Shown: positions 27,702 through 37,631, counted from the stretch's first letter. The stretch: DNA of 64,000 nt from Dyadobacter flavalbus (GCF_006149045.1 NZ_VBSN01000023.1:36486-100485); one strand, 5' to 3'. Numbers and translations are program-made. Notes: generated by a model not told the origin, from the sequence alone.

Positions 27702-30700
27702 TTACATGCTTTCCATCGGATGCTCTTTCAGCAACTGATCGGGCGAGTAAAAATCTTTCTTGTTTTCTGTTGCCGCCCTTACTTTGGTCACTTTATCCGG
27801 CAATATGGCCGGGCCTTTGTTCCCGAATGAATTTCTGACATAAGTAAGTACCGCAGCCAGTTCCTCATCTTTGAGCAAGCCTCCGAAAGGCGTCATCGGA
27901 ACTTGTCCCGGATATTTTTTCCCGTTTACTTCAATCGGGCCGAGCAAACCTTTCAGGGCCAGTTTGATCAGGCGTTCATCGCTGCCCATAACCCAGTTGG
28001 TTGCCGCCAGCGGTGGAAATCCGGAGGCTGCAAGTCCTTTTCCATCCGGCTGGTGACAAGTTGCGCAGTAACCTTCCTTGGAATAGATTTCCTGGCCCAT
28101 GGTGTAAAGTTCCAGCTCTTTGCCCTTCAGACCCGATTTGGCAACTACCGTTTTCTCTTTCTTCATGTTTTCTCCTTTCAGGTGCGCCACAGCCGTTTCA
28201 TAGGCGTGGATTGTCCAGTCGTCCAGCGGCATTTTACTGGCTTCCGCCAGCACGGCCAGTCCTTTTTCCTTTTCAATCCAGGATGCGGCTACGATGGCGA
28301 CCAGCCTGACCCGGCTGTTTTCATCGCGTACGGCCTGCGTCAGCAATTCAGCCTGATCCGGAACCTGATGACCGGTGTAGCGTACAACCTGAACAGCCGC
28401 AGCACGTGCATGATAATCTTTTGCTTTCAGTACCTGTTTCAGCAATTTCTGATCTACTTTGTTCATTCCCCAGCTTACCCAAAGGCCTTCCAGCAAATGA
28501 TGTTCGTATTTCGGGTCATTTTTATCCAGACCTGCTACCCATGTATTCAGCTTGGAAAGTACTTGTGCAGCGTCTCTTCCTCTGAGTTCGCGGCGGGTTC
28601 TGTAACGCGTACGGTATTCCGGCAATTTCAGGTTATCCAAAAGTTCTTCTATGCTTGCGCCGGCCACTTTGGCGGGTTTTACCAGCGGTCGCGAAGGATA
28701 AGTAATTCTGTAAACCCTTCCGTGCGAATGGTCGCGCAAAGGATCACGCGCATTGTGCTGCATATGGCCGATGAGGATATTATGCCAGTCGATCAGATAA
28801 AGCGAACCGTCGGGTGCAAATTCCATATCGACCGGACGGAAGTTCCTGTCTTCGCTCACAACCAGATCCGTGCGGTGATTGCTTTTGTAGCCGGTTCCGT
28901 CATCTTTCAGGGTATGCTCTTTTGTTCCAAGAAAACCAATTGTGTTATTGATCAGGAAATCGCCTTGTATTTCATCCGGAAAATGACGGCTTGAAACAAA
29001 TTCCAGACCCGAAGTCGGGCGTACGCGGTGCGCTTCTTCGATCAACTGGACGGACTTGTGCGTGGCTTCACCGTAACGCGGCAGAACGCTTCCCGGCATC
29101 ATCCAGCGTACATCCGGGCTGGAAGTTTCCGCAAAAAACGGCTGCCCCCATTCATCAAATGCAATTCCCCACGGGTTCGGAATCGAAAGCTGCGCAGTAC
29201 GTTCCAGTTTCTTACGCTGCGGCGCATACCGGTAAAAACCGCCGTTTGTAGCACGAACCGGACCATAGGAAGTTTCTACATTGGTATGCAGGAAAACGCC
29301 TTCCCCCGAATAAATGGCACCTGACGGGTCCACTGTAAATGCATGGCTGTTATGGTGCGTATCGTGGTCATCAAAGCCGCTCAGCAGGATTTCACTTTTA
29401 TCTGCTTTATCATCGCCGTTTGTATCCGTAAACAGTTTGAGGTTGGTTCCCTGAGAAACATATACGCCTTCGGCAGCAATCTCAAAGCCCAGCGGCAAGT
29501 GAAGACCGTCGGCAAAAACCGTTTGCTTGTCCGCTTTTCCGTCTCCGTTTGTATCTTCCAGAATAATGATTTTATCGTTTGGCTTTGTATCGCCCGGCTT
29601 GTAATGCGGATAGCTGGGCATGGTGGCAATCCACAAACGGCCTTTGTTGTCAAAAGACATCTGCATCGGTTTGGCCAGATCGGGAAATTCTTCTTCCGAA
29701 GCAAACATTTCTATTTTATAACCTTCCGGCACTTTCAGCTTTTTCAGCGCGTCCTGCCCGTAAAGGTATTCCAGGCTTCCGTTCTTTTCAGGATTGAAAT
29801 TGGTTTTCACCGGAGGCAGCGGCCTGGTATTTTTATCCGCAGCGGCTACGTCCATTTTCTCGCCTTTTACAGCCATCCAAATCGCTTTGTCACGGATATC
29901 GGTCATTTCTCTGATTTTTTCAATCTCCGCAGGATAATTGTCCGGGCCAAACGGGTTGTAACGCCTTCCGTAAACGTGCACGCCATTGGGGATTTTGAAA
30001 TCATTATGCCACATCCAGTTCTTTTCCATGACCGCATCGTGAACCAGTTTCCGGTTGGCCTCAGCTTTGGGCGCAACTTTCCCGAAAATCATATCCGTAA
30101 GCAGTACGCCGAGTTTTTTATAACCTGCTTCGTTGAGTTGTGAACCGTCGATCGTCAACGGCTCTTTCGAATCGTTGTACCATTTCTGGGAAGGCGTAAA
30201 TGCGTCTACAAAAAGCACATTGTTCTTGTCGGCAATTTCCTTCATGGCCTTGGAATACATGGAAAGGTTTTCATTTTCCTTCTTGCCGTTCGGAAGGTCA
30301 AACTGGCCGGATAAATCTTCAAATGCGATCGGTGAAACAATGGCAAGCTGCGGCGCGGTGCTTCCGTTGTATTTCTGGCTTAATGTGTACTTGATAAAAG
30401 CATCCAGCTCCGCCTTGTAATTTTCCAGCCCTTCTTTTCCCTGAAAAGATTCGTTATAGCCAAAAAAAGCAATGATGATATCTGTTTTCAGCCTTGTAAG
30501 CCATTGGTCGGGCGTATCAAAATGGCCTTCGCTCTGAGAAGGATTTGCATATTCCGTCTGAAATTTTTCCGCACCCGGAAATGCCCATGGTGAATTTCGG
30601 CTGGCATGCGGCCTGAATCCGGGCGTATCGCCGCCGTCGCACATGTTCCGGATGTACAGCATATTGTCCGGATATCTCACCTGCATTTCGGTCTCGAAAG

Positions 30701-30872
30701 TGCCGTAATTCATCATTCTCGAACCCAGATTATTGCCGAGCAGAACAATGTGGGAACCTTTGGTAACGGTCAGCGGCTCAGACCGCCCGAATTTGAAAGC
30801 ACTGAATGCAATAACCGCCAGCGCAAACAGCACGAGCGATATACGGATACTGATTTTTTTGGGTTTAGACAT
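27702..30872 (-). CDS. PVC-type heme-binding dehydrogenase: SGNH-like + beta-propeller + helical repeat + cytochrome c, 1056 aa
   Basis: A large exported or membrane-tethered protein, anchored by one N-terminal helix (residues ~8-27). Domain order: an SGNH-hydrolase-like domain (~40-280), a long NHL/PQQ-type beta-propeller of the PVC membrane-bound-dehydrogenase family (~370-740; GSLYLIDWHNILIGH is typical), a HEAT-like helical region (~760-910), and a C-terminal class I cytochrome c with CATCH near 940 and a Met ligand in PMTPFGG. The usual catalytic GDS of SGNH enzymes reads GNN here, and the DxxH block reads DGSQL, so that domain is probably non-catalytic. Likely role: periplasmic oxidation of a sugar or polyol with electrons leaving through the heme. 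The ThuA gene is immediately upstream. Confidence 0.88.
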   Translation of the reverse strand: MSKPKKISIRISLVLFALAVIAFSAFKFGRSEPLTVTKGSHIVLLGNNLGSRMMNYGTFETEMQVRYPDNMLYIRNMCDGGDTPGFRPHASRNSPWAFPGAEKFQTEYANPSQSEGHFDTPDQWLTRLKTDIIIAFFGYNESFQGKEGLENYKAELDAFIKYTLSQKYNGSTAPQLAIVSPIAFEDLSGQFDLPNGKKENENLSMYSKAMKEIADKNNVLFVDAFTPSQKWYNDSKEPLTIDGSQLNEAGYKKLGVLLTDMIFGKVAPKAEANRKLVHDAVMEKNWMWHNDFKIPNGVHVYGRRYNPFGPDNYPAEIEKIREMTDIRDKAIWMAVKGEKMDVAAADKNTRPLPPVKTNFNPEKNGSLEYLYGQDALKKLKVPEGYKIEMFASEEEFPDLAKPMQMSFDNKGRLWIATMPSYPHYKPGDTKPNDKIIILEDTNGDGKADKQTVFADGLHLPLGFEIAAEGVYVSQGTNLKLFTDTNGDDKADKSEILLSGFDDHDTHHNSHAFTVDPSGAIYSGEGVFLHTNVETSYGPVRATNGGFYRYAPQRKKLERTAQLSIPNPWGIAFDEWGQPFFAETSSPDVRWMMPGSVLPRYGEATHKSVQLIEEAHRVRPTSGLEFVSSRHFPDEIQGDFLINNTIGFLGTKEHTLKDDGTGYKSNHRTDLVVSEDRNFRPVDMEFAPDGSLYLIDWHNILIGHMQHNARDPLRDHSHGRVYRITYPSRPLVKPAKVAGASIEELLDNLKLPEYRTRYRTRRELRGRDAAQVLSKLNTWVAGLDKNDPKYEHHLLEGLWVSWGMNKVDQKLLKQVLKAKDYHARAAAVQVVRYTGHQVPDQAELLTQAVRDENSRVRLVAIVAASWIEKEKGLAVLAEASKMPLDDWTIHAYETAVAHLKGENMKKEKTVVAKSGLKGKELELYTMGQEIYSKEGYCATCHQPDGKGLAASGFPPLAATNWVMGSDERLIKLALKGLLGPIEVNGKKYPGQVPMTPFGGLLKDEELAAVLTYVRNSFGNKGPAILPDKVTKVRAATENKKDFYSPDQLLKEHPMESM

Positions 30873-30917
30873 TTGTTTTCAAACCTTTAAGTTGGATTTA
30901 GGAACTATTTCAATCGT

Positions 30918-31817
30918 TTATTTTGCTTCTCTGTACGGAACCTGAATGTCCATTTTACCTTTCCATTCCTTCGGGATCTTCATGCCGAGTTCCCAGTGAA
31001 CGGCGTTGATAATCAGCCGCTGGAAAGGTTCAAGCCGGAAATCTTCCGGATGGCCGAGCGTTGTCATAAATACTTTACCGCCAAATGAATTGGTACCCGT
31101 CCAGGCAACCGGATTATCGATGGCTTCCTTGTCCGGATTAACGGATTTTCCCATCAGCAGCCATTGCGAACCTTTTGTCGGGTAATCCGGCAGAACGCGG
31201 TAAAGCCATGATTTGGCATGAAACGGCGTTGTAACGCCTGTCAGAATCGGATTTTTGGCCTGCTCGGGAATAACGGTCACGTCCGTACTGCTTTTATGGC
31301 CGTAATGCGTATGAGCCGCAGCGCCGCCCCAGCCCGGAGGCGCATTCAGCGCAAATTCACCGAATGCATTCCATTTTTCACTTTCGTCACCTTTTGGAAA
31401 ATTGAAGGCATGCGTGGAAGTACGGAACCCCATGACGGGCTTTCCCTTTTTCAGGTATGCCTCAATATGCGCAAGCTGATCCTTGGGCAATTGCCGCCAG
31501 CGAAGATAAAATACGGCAAGATCGGCTTTTTCAAGCGCTTCAAGGCCCGGAATGTTTTTCTCACTGTTATGATCCGGGTATGCTTTCAGGACGATGGTTT
31601 TCATACCGTAATTTTTTTCCAGCTCGGCTGCGATGATCGGCAAGGTTTCCTCACCGCTGTATTCATGATCCCCGGTTACAAACACAACGAGCGGCTGTTT
31701 GTCTTTTGATCTGGAAGACTGCGCATTAGCTGTATTTTGAAAGAACACAGAAAAGGCAACAAGCAAATAGGCAAGGAAAGAAACCTTTCGGTTTCCCTGG
31801 ACAAAAGTTGTATTCAT
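30918..31817 (-). CDS. ThuA domain-containing exported protein, 299 aa
   Basis: ThuA-like proteins have a class I glutamine-amidotransferase-like fold and recur with sugar oxidation genes; the name comes from trehalose utilisation in rhizobia. The signal peptide (about residues 10-33, ending ANAQ) places it in the periplasm or outer membrane. Motifs: VVFVTGDHEYSGEETLP at the N-terminus, AVFYLRWRQLPKDQL near 110, GFRTSTHAFNF near 133, and the HYGH and TTLGHPEDF segments. No obvious catalytic Cys nucleophile is present. It sits 45 bases before the PVC-type heme gene and the two are probably co-transcribed, a pairing also common in Planctomycetes and Bacteroidota. Confidence 0.88.
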   Translation of the reverse strand: MNTTFVQGNRKVSFLAYLLVAFSVFFQNTANAQSSRSKDKQPLVVFVTGDHEYSGEETLPIIAAELEKNYGMKTIVLKAYPDHNSEKNIPGLEALEKADLAVFYLRWRQLPKDQLAHIEAYLKKGKPVMGFRTSTHAFNFPKGDESEKWNAFGEFALNAPPGWGGAAAHTHYGHKSSTDVTVIPEQAKNPILTGVTTPFHAKSWLYRVLPDYPTKGSQWLLMGKSVNPDKEAIDNPVAWTGTNSFGGKVFMTTLGHPEDFRLEPFQRLIINAVHWELGMKIPKEWKGKMDIQVPYREAK

Positions 31818-32066
31818 TATGATGGTTTAGAAATAAATGAAGTTAAAAAAAGACCGGCATTTATAAATTAAGGCTGCTACTGATTCAATCTACCATTGCA
31901 GATCCGATTTTCGTTCTCCGGCAACGGCGAATTATAGTGAAGACTTTTTTATCCTATTTTTCCCTTACTTTTTTATAAACTTTAAAACGATTTCTGTTCC
32001 GGTTTTCGCATGATTTTGCAATGCGCAAAGCTGAATACAGGTCTTTCAGGAAAATAGCCGGGAATT

Positions 32067-32789
32067 TCAGAAAATTTTGAACCCGAGTGAAACGGAAACG
32101 CGCGACAGATCGACACTGTCGTCTTTGGATAAATGCAGTATTTCGGTATTGACGGAAGTTGCCCTTTTCAGCCTGTAAACAGCGCCCATAATGGCGGTTC
32201 CTGTCAGGTTCATGGCGAATTTCCTGCTGAAACGGTGTTCAACGCCGGCGCTTATGCCCCAGCCCATTGTGTTAGCAGTGAAATTCAGGTTTTCATTTCC
32301 GACAAATGTATAGTTGCGATACGGCTGATAACCAACTAGTAAGGAACTCAGTATGATATTGCGGCCGTTTTTAGAAACGGAACGGTGCGTCACCGAACCG
32401 CCGAAAAACTGGATCATCACATCTTCACCCAGATCATTTTCGTTTTCCGCTTTGCTCAGATACCGGTCGTAATGAAGCCCGATACCGAATTTTTTCCAGA
32501 AAAAGTAAGTCAGCTCACCGCCAAATGCAATGCCTGATTTCAGGTTTTTCACGTATTTCTGATCTGCGGCATTCAGTCCGATGCCCGAGCGGAAAAGCCT
32601 GTAACCATAACCGCCGTTTACGCCGAACCTGATTCTGGAAAGATCTGCAAAAGCGGCTTCTTCTTCCGGCTGGACTGCCGTACTGTCCGGCTCTTTTCTC
32701 CATTCCGTTGAAATAACCGCATCCTGTGCGCTTAACTGCATGCAGTTCAGTAGAAATATCAGCAGGAAGACGGAGAATATTCTGTTCAT
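32067..32789 (-). CDS. Outer-membrane beta-barrel-like protein, 240 aa
   Basis: Family not recognised by name. ATG 32789 gives a good signal peptide (MNRIFSVFLLIFLL, cleavage near SAQ); a longer frame upstream lacks a signal. The mature protein has alternating amphipathic strands (RFGVNGGYGYRLF, GIGLHYDRYL, FTANTMGWGISAGVEHRF) and ends SVSLGFKIF, with the terminal aromatic residue typical of outer-membrane barrels, here probably 8 strands. It lies 76 bases downstream of the haloperoxidase-like gene on the same strand, so it may belong to that cluster. Confidence 0.75.
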   Translation of the reverse strand: MNRIFSVFLLIFLLNCMQLSAQDAVISTEWRKEPDSTAVQPEEEAAFADLSRIRFGVNGGYGYRLFRSGIGLNAADQKYVKNLKSGIAFGGELTYFFWKKFGIGLHYDRYLSKAENENDLGEDVMIQFFGGSVTHRSVSKNGRNIILSSLLVGYQPYRNYTFVGNENLNFTANTMGWGISAGVEHRFSRKFAMNLTGTAIMGAVYRLKRATSVNTEILHLSKDDSVDLSRVSVSLGFKIF

Positions 32790-32865
32790 TTTAACATCAA
32801 TGCGGCATGTCGGTTTCAAAGCTACCAATTTCACAGGAAAATTGCTGATCAATAGGGTTAATTTG

Positions 32866-34182
32866 TCAGATCAACGGCTTAACACCCTGTTTATGAAGTT
32901 TTTCAATAATGAAGCGGGCAATTGCTTTTCCCTGCGCCTGACCGTTTTCAATGGCATCGCGGTAATGTATCCCGCCGTAAAGCCTCGAAATGGCTGCTTC
33001 TTCTGCCGCCTGCCGGAATGATCTGAAATCGCGTGTCGGCAAATCGAAAATCACCTCGGTATCGTCCCGGAAAGCAAAGTTGTCGCCCAGAAAGTAAGTC
33101 AGCACTTCGGAAACGGAAGTGGAAATCACGCTGTGGCCGCTCGTATATTCCGGAAAAGGCGGCGTTTGCAGAAGCGGCTGCCATTTCGGGTCAATGTACC
33201 GGTTAATGACCGTTTCCGGCCGTATTCTGCTGCTTCTGTATTTTTCGTCCCAGCAACTGATAAAGGAATCCATTAACGTGGCGGCAACCAGCGCATGCAC
33301 CATAATGCCTTTGTCCAGATCCAGGTTGGCTTTGGTCGTTACAATGCCTGTGATATTCATCCAGTGCCCGCCCGGGCTTATTTTCTTGAAACCAATGGAC
33401 ATATGCCCGGAAGTATTGATCGCAAACGGATTGCAATCCCAGTAAGAAGCAATAAACCGTTCTTTTTCATTCATTTTTTTACCCACTGCATACACTTCAT
33501 GCGCCAGTTTGTAAAATTCGCTGGTGCTGTCCTTACTGAACGCAACCGGAGGTTTCGGCACAAACTGGTTACAGGAATCGATGAGCATCGGCCGGATCGT
33601 TTTCCAGTGCGGCTCAATGCCTTCGATGTAGCCCGGCGGTGTCGGGTACCAGTATGCATCGCCTTTTTTCGGTCTGTACCTTACTCTGGTGCTTAATTTC
33701 AGATAGCCGTCCGTTGCTGCGTTCGCTGCTATTTTTTTGGAAACTTCCTGTGCGACCGCAATGGCTTCATCGATTTTTTTCTGTGAATGCCCGTCCCTCA
33801 GCAATGTAATAACCAGTTTTTTCTGGTCTTCTTCCAGCATATATCCCGACGGCAGAATAAGCCGCCCGGTTTCCAGAATGGCATACAATGCAGCCATGCG
33901 GTAATCATACCCTGATGCAGCCTCGATTTTCAGCGGTTCAATGCTTTTGATAAATGCGGTCGGCGAAACGATTTCCTTGTTGTTCTGCGCCACGATTTCA
34001 TATGCGCCCAGCATGCAGTACGTATAAAACCGGCTGGCGGCAGGCGGGTTCACAACGTCGTGGATCATGACCATGGTAACCGAAAATACCGCCGGCTGCA
34101 AGTGCACGCGAATATCGTTCTTTGCCTTTTCTGCAAAAGCAAACTGGCATAAAAACAAAATACAGACTATTATTCCGCGCAT
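32866..34182 (-). CDS. Vanadium-dependent haloperoxidase-like / PAP2-superfamily exported protein, 438 aa
   Basis: Shares the helical fold of vanadium haloperoxidases and type 2 acid phosphatases. The metal/phosphate pocket is complete: K-x6-RP in KYRSSRIRP near residue 315, YTSGHS near 345 (PSGH variant) and SRLYGGIHYRDA near 400 containing the vanadate-ligand histidine. The N-terminus has a signal peptide (MRGIIVCILFLCQFAFA). Length fits the bacterial chloroperoxidase-like group rather than short PAP2 lipid phosphatases. The start codon overlaps the stop of the upstream FG-GAP gene by one base (TAATG), indicating translational coupling. Halogenation or phosphatase activity cannot be told apart by eye. 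Confidence 0.88.
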   Translation of the reverse strand: MRGIIVCILFLCQFAFAEKAKNDIRVHLQPAVFSVTMVMIHDVVNPPAASRFYTYCMLGAYEIVAQNNKEIVSPTAFIKSIEPLKIEAASGYDYRMAALYAILETGRLILPSGYMLEEDQKKLVITLLRDGHSQKKIDEAIAVAQEVSKKIAANAATDGYLKLSTRVRYRPKKGDAYWYPTPPGYIEGIEPHWKTIRPMLIDSCNQFVPKPPVAFSKDSTSEFYKLAHEVYAVGKKMNEKERFIASYWDCNPFAINTSGHMSIGFKKISPGGHWMNITGIVTTKANLDLDKGIMVHALVAATLMDSFISCWDEKYRSSRIRPETVINRYIDPKWQPLLQTPPFPEYTSGHSVISTSVSEVLTYFLGDNFAFRDDTEVIFDLPTRDFRSFRQAAEEAAISRLYGGIHYRDAIENGQAQGKAIARFIIEKLHKQGVKPLI

Positions 34183-37100
34183 TATTTTTTCTGTGTTTTA
34201 TAAAACTGCAAGGAATGGTTAAATGCCCCGATTACAATACAAGGCGCTTTACCAACCTGCATCCGGACAAGCGATTTTACGTCTCCGTTCACTGACAAAC
34301 CTGAAACAGACTGATTTACGTAAGTAAAATCACCCTTTCCGTTTCCTTCGAGCAAACAGCCGTAATTGGCATCCATACTGCCGAGTTTCAGCCGGTTATC
34401 CGTTTTGTTTCCCAAAAGCAGCAAATCCTTTTTTCCGTCACCGTTGAAATCCTCGGCCAGAATGGAAGTAACGGGCGCAAATTGTGCCTGAACGGGCAAT
34501 ATCTTTTTTTCAAATTTTCCATTTCGCTGAAAATAACAAACAGAACGCGCTTCTTTCACTTCAAGCTTTGTCGCCTTGCTTAGTTCTTCCGCTGAAAAAA
34601 CGTCCGTAATGGAAGCATTTGCGTAATCTTTATAATATGGAAATTTCCTGCGCATCGGATAAATCTGATCGTTGAGCTCGTCGCGGCTGACGAACGGGTA
34701 CGATTTTCCCTGAATGTAAAAACTGAAAAACGGATCAATCGAGCCATTCTTGTCAAAATCTGCAAAATAAAGTTCCGCGGGCTCTTTGGCCGAAACCTTG
34801 ATCTGCGAATTGAGCCCGAGATTTCCGGCCACGATATCCGGTTTGCCGTCCTGGTCAAGATCTTCTATTTTCAGTGCAGACCAGAAACCGGGTTCTTCTT
34901 CCTGAAAATACTGCAATGTCTGATCATCAAAATCTTTTCCGTTGTACGAAAACACTTTTATCGGCATCATTTCTCCGCATATAACCAGTTCCGCTTTTCC
35001 GTCTGCGTTCAAATCCGTCCATTGCGCGTCCGTCACCATTCCGATCTTGAAAAAAGGCGAATCCTTTACTGTAAACTGCCCTTTTCCGTCATTGACAAGC
35101 AGATAGGAAACCGGCGTTTCCGGATAACGGCCCGGAATAATGCGCCCGCCGATGAACAGATCCTGATCGCCATCCTTATCGTAATCAAACGGACGTACGC
35201 AGGATTTGCTGCTTGCTTTCAGATTGGGCAATGACAAAACGGAAAGGTTCAGTTTTCCTTTTCCGTCATTGAGATAAATTTCATCCTGAAGAGAAAAGGT
35301 GTTGGGCTCAAAAAGGGAATAACCGCCTTTGGCAATGTACAGATCGTCGAAGCCGTCGCCGTTTGCATCCAAAAAAACAGCCGCCGAAGTTGCCGAAACA
35401 TTTTCGTCGCCAACTGCAAAATCCGGCATTTCACTGAAAGTCCCGCTTGGTTGCTGCAGCCAGATTTTCGCCTGCTTGCTCTGATCGCCGCTGACGAAAA
35501 TATCTTCCAGTCCATCCTTGTTCACGTCGCCTTTGGCAATCACCGGCCCGGTTTGCGAATACATGGAAAGCATTAGAGGCTGCCGTTTGAAATCGTTTTC
35601 ATTGAAACCTTCGTGCTGATACGCAACGCCAAATTCCGCCTTTTTGAAAAACGGCTCCGTTTTCGGATTTGCAGCCATGTACTTCTCCGGCCTGTCACTT
35701 TTTTCAATGACATGCAGCTGATTGGTTTTCAAATCTTTCAAAACCTGAAAATGATGGTCCGGCCAGATGATTTTTACAGAATCGACGGAAGAACTTTTTT
35801 GCAAACCGAAATGCAGCCTCAGCGGCGTGCACGAAAGGTATCCGCGGTTCGGGTTTACTTCCTGATATTGCTGAATGCCTTTTGAAAATACATAAACCTT
35901 CGCGCCGACAGCATTTCTGTTGCCTGTTTTTTCCTTTAATTTCAACTGAATCCATGCATTTCCGGATTGCTCTGCACCTGTATTCTGGTAAACAAAAGCC
36001 GGGTCATTGATGTTATTTACAACCAGATCAAGGTCGCCGTCATTATCGAGGTCCGCATATACGGCCCCACTTGAAACGGACGGCGTTTGCAAACCCCATT
36101 CCTGCTGCATTTTGCTGAAAGTAAGGTCGCGGTTGTTGCGGAAAATATAGTTGGCCAGTTTGGTCGAAGGCATGGCTTTCACCAGATCCATTAACTGTAC
36201 GGCTTCTTTGTCCACGGCTCTTCGGACCTTGTAATCGCCCCAGTATTTCAGAAAATCCTTGTTGGTATAATCCCGGAAATAACCGTTTGAAACAAAAAGA
36301 TCCTTGAAACCGTCGTTGTCAAAATCGGCAAAAAGCGGACTCCAGCTCCAGTCGGTATTGGAAACGCCTGAAATCTGCGCGATTTCGCTGAAAGTACCGT
36401 CACCATTGTTGAGCTGCAGCATATTGCGCATGTACTGTTTGTAAAGGTTCTGCTTCATCATCAACTCAAAGGATTCGTAATTTTCCTGAAGCTGCAACAG
36501 TTTCTGCCGCTGATTATCTTCAGGAAGCATATCCAGCGACATGATGTCGGGCAGGCCGTCGTTATTGAAATCAGCGATGTCAATGCCCATGGAAAACTGC
36601 GCAAGGTGCCGGAAATACTGCTGCGTTACTTCCTGAAAAGTCCCGTCCTTTTTATTGATATAGAGGTAATCCGGCTCGTTGTAATCGTTGGTGACGTAGA
36701 TATCCTGCCAGCCATCCTGATTAACATCCGCAATAGCCATGCCCAGCCCGAATGTCAAAGGATACTGATGAATCCCGGCTTTCTGCGTTACTTCGGTAAA
36801 ATGATTGTTCCGGTTTTCAAACAGTTTGTTACCCGCCAGTTCGTCCGTTTCCTGCCTGAACTTGGCCAGTTCCATGTTATCAATCTTCTTGACGCTGTGA
36901 TTCAGCAGCATCATATCCAGATCGCCGTCGTTGTCATAATCAAAAAATGCAGCCTGCGTGCTGTAACTGATGTTATCGAGTCCGTATTCTCTGGACTGCT
37001 CAATGAATTTCAGATTTCCCTGATTAATGAACAACTGGTTTTTCCGCTTTTCATCTTCCACTTTACCGGAGTAGCATATATGAATGTCCAGCAAGCCGTC

Positions 37101-37499
37101 GCCGTTTACATCCGCCATGGTGACGCCTGTTTTCCAGCCGTCCTTTCGTCCTTCCAGCCCTTTTCCGGCCGAGGAAGTTATATCTTTAAACCGCAATGAT
37201 TGCCCTTTTGTAGCTCCGAGATTGAGATACAGTTTGTTGGCGCCCATGTTGGAAGTGAAGAAAAGATCTTCGAAACCGTCGTTGTTGATATCGCCCGCCG
37301 CAACGCCGCCGCCATTGTAGAAATATTCATAAGCCATTACATTCAGCCTTTCATCCTCGCTGATCGTATTTACAAAATCAATTCCGGTTTGTCTGGAATT
37401 CAGCAACTGAAACAACGGCTGCTGCGCATTAACAGTAAACTGCTGAACCAACAGAATGACAATCAGAAAAAAAGAATTACAACAGGCTTTTATGTTCAT
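34182..37499 (-). CDS. FG-GAP/VCBS repeat protein with ASPIC/UnbV domain, secreted, 1105 aa
   Basis: A very large exported protein with a Sec signal peptide (MNIKACCNSFFLIVILL... to NAQ). I count about 14 calcium-binding D-x-[DN]-x-[DN]-G motifs of FG-GAP/VCBS repeats, such as DINNDGFED, DYDNDGDLD and DFNGDGKKD. They form two beta-propeller-like blocks (~30-510 and ~640-1080) separated by an ASPIC/UnbV domain (~520-625; GAKVYVFSKG, PNRGYLSC, LRLHFGLQ). The CRTAC1-like architecture is usually extracellular and ligand-binding. It is a paralogue of the next gene upstream; both open with LF-LL-S-TGI-F and YFYNGGGVAA. The haloperoxidase-like gene overlaps its stop by one base. Confidence 0.9.
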   Translation of the reverse strand: MNIKACCNSFFLIVILLVQQFTVNAQQPLFQLLNSRQTGIDFVNTISEDERLNVMAYEYFYNGGGVAAGDINNDGFEDLFFTSNMGANKLYLNLGATKGQSLRFKDITSSAGKGLEGRKDGWKTGVTMADVNGDGLLDIHICYSGKVEDEKRKNQLFINQGNLKFIEQSREYGLDNISYSTQAAFFDYDNDGDLDMMLLNHSVKKIDNMELAKFRQETDELAGNKLFENRNNHFTEVTQKAGIHQYPLTFGLGMAIADVNQDGWQDIYVTNDYNEPDYLYINKKDGTFQEVTQQYFRHLAQFSMGIDIADFNNDGLPDIMSLDMLPEDNQRQKLLQLQENYESFELMMKQNLYKQYMRNMLQLNNGDGTFSEIAQISGVSNTDWSWSPLFADFDNDGFKDLFVSNGYFRDYTNKDFLKYWGDYKVRRAVDKEAVQLMDLVKAMPSTKLANYIFRNNRDLTFSKMQQEWGLQTPSVSSGAVYADLDNDGDLDLVVNNINDPAFVYQNTGAEQSGNAWIQLKLKEKTGNRNAVGAKVYVFSKGIQQYQEVNPNRGYLSCTPLRLHFGLQKSSSVDSVKIIWPDHHFQVLKDLKTNQLHVIEKSDRPEKYMAANPKTEPFFKKAEFGVAYQHEGFNENDFKRQPLMLSMYSQTGPVIAKGDVNKDGLEDIFVSGDQSKQAKIWLQQPSGTFSEMPDFAVGDENVSATSAAVFLDANGDGFDDLYIAKGGYSLFEPNTFSLQDEIYLNDGKGKLNLSVLSLPNLKASSKSCVRPFDYDKDGDQDLFIGGRIIPGRYPETPVSYLLVNDGKGQFTVKDSPFFKIGMVTDAQWTDLNADGKAELVICGEMMPIKVFSYNGKDFDDQTLQYFQEEEPGFWSALKIEDLDQDGKPDIVAGNLGLNSQIKVSAKEPAELYFADFDKNGSIDPFFSFYIQGKSYPFVSRDELNDQIYPMRRKFPYYKDYANASITDVFSAEELSKATKLEVKEARSVCYFQRNGKFEKKILPVQAQFAPVTSILAEDFNGDGKKDLLLLGNKTDNRLKLGSMDANYGCLLEGNGKGDFTYVNQSVSGLSVNGDVKSLVRMQVGKAPCIVIGAFNHSLQFYKTQKK

Positions 37500-37601
37500 T
37501 ATGAAAAATGCCGGCGATCAGGAAAAGGAAAGATCTGCTTGTAACTGAAAAAACTTCAACAAAGGTTGAAGTTAAAACTTAGTTAAGTTATTTTATTTGA
37601 A

Positions 37602-37631
37602 AGCGGCAAGAAATTTATATCTCCTGCCGCT
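37602..37631 (-). terminator. Weak hairpin between the two FG-GAP genes
   Basis: A 10-base-arm imperfect inverted repeat (agcggcaaga / tcctgccgct, one mismatch region) lies just past the stop of the upstream gene on the minus strand. It is followed by AT-rich sequence without a T-run. Transcription probably reads through at least partly into the downstream FG-GAP gene. Confidence 0.4.

Noticed and set aside
27903..28994. 363-residue open frame antisense to the PVC-type heme gene
   Set aside because: Opposite-strand shadow of a well-supported coding region; Phe/Arg-rich composition without recognisable domains.
29343..30143. 266-residue open frame antisense to the same heme gene
   Set aside because: Same reasoning: no motifs, fully inside an intact gene with strong family features.
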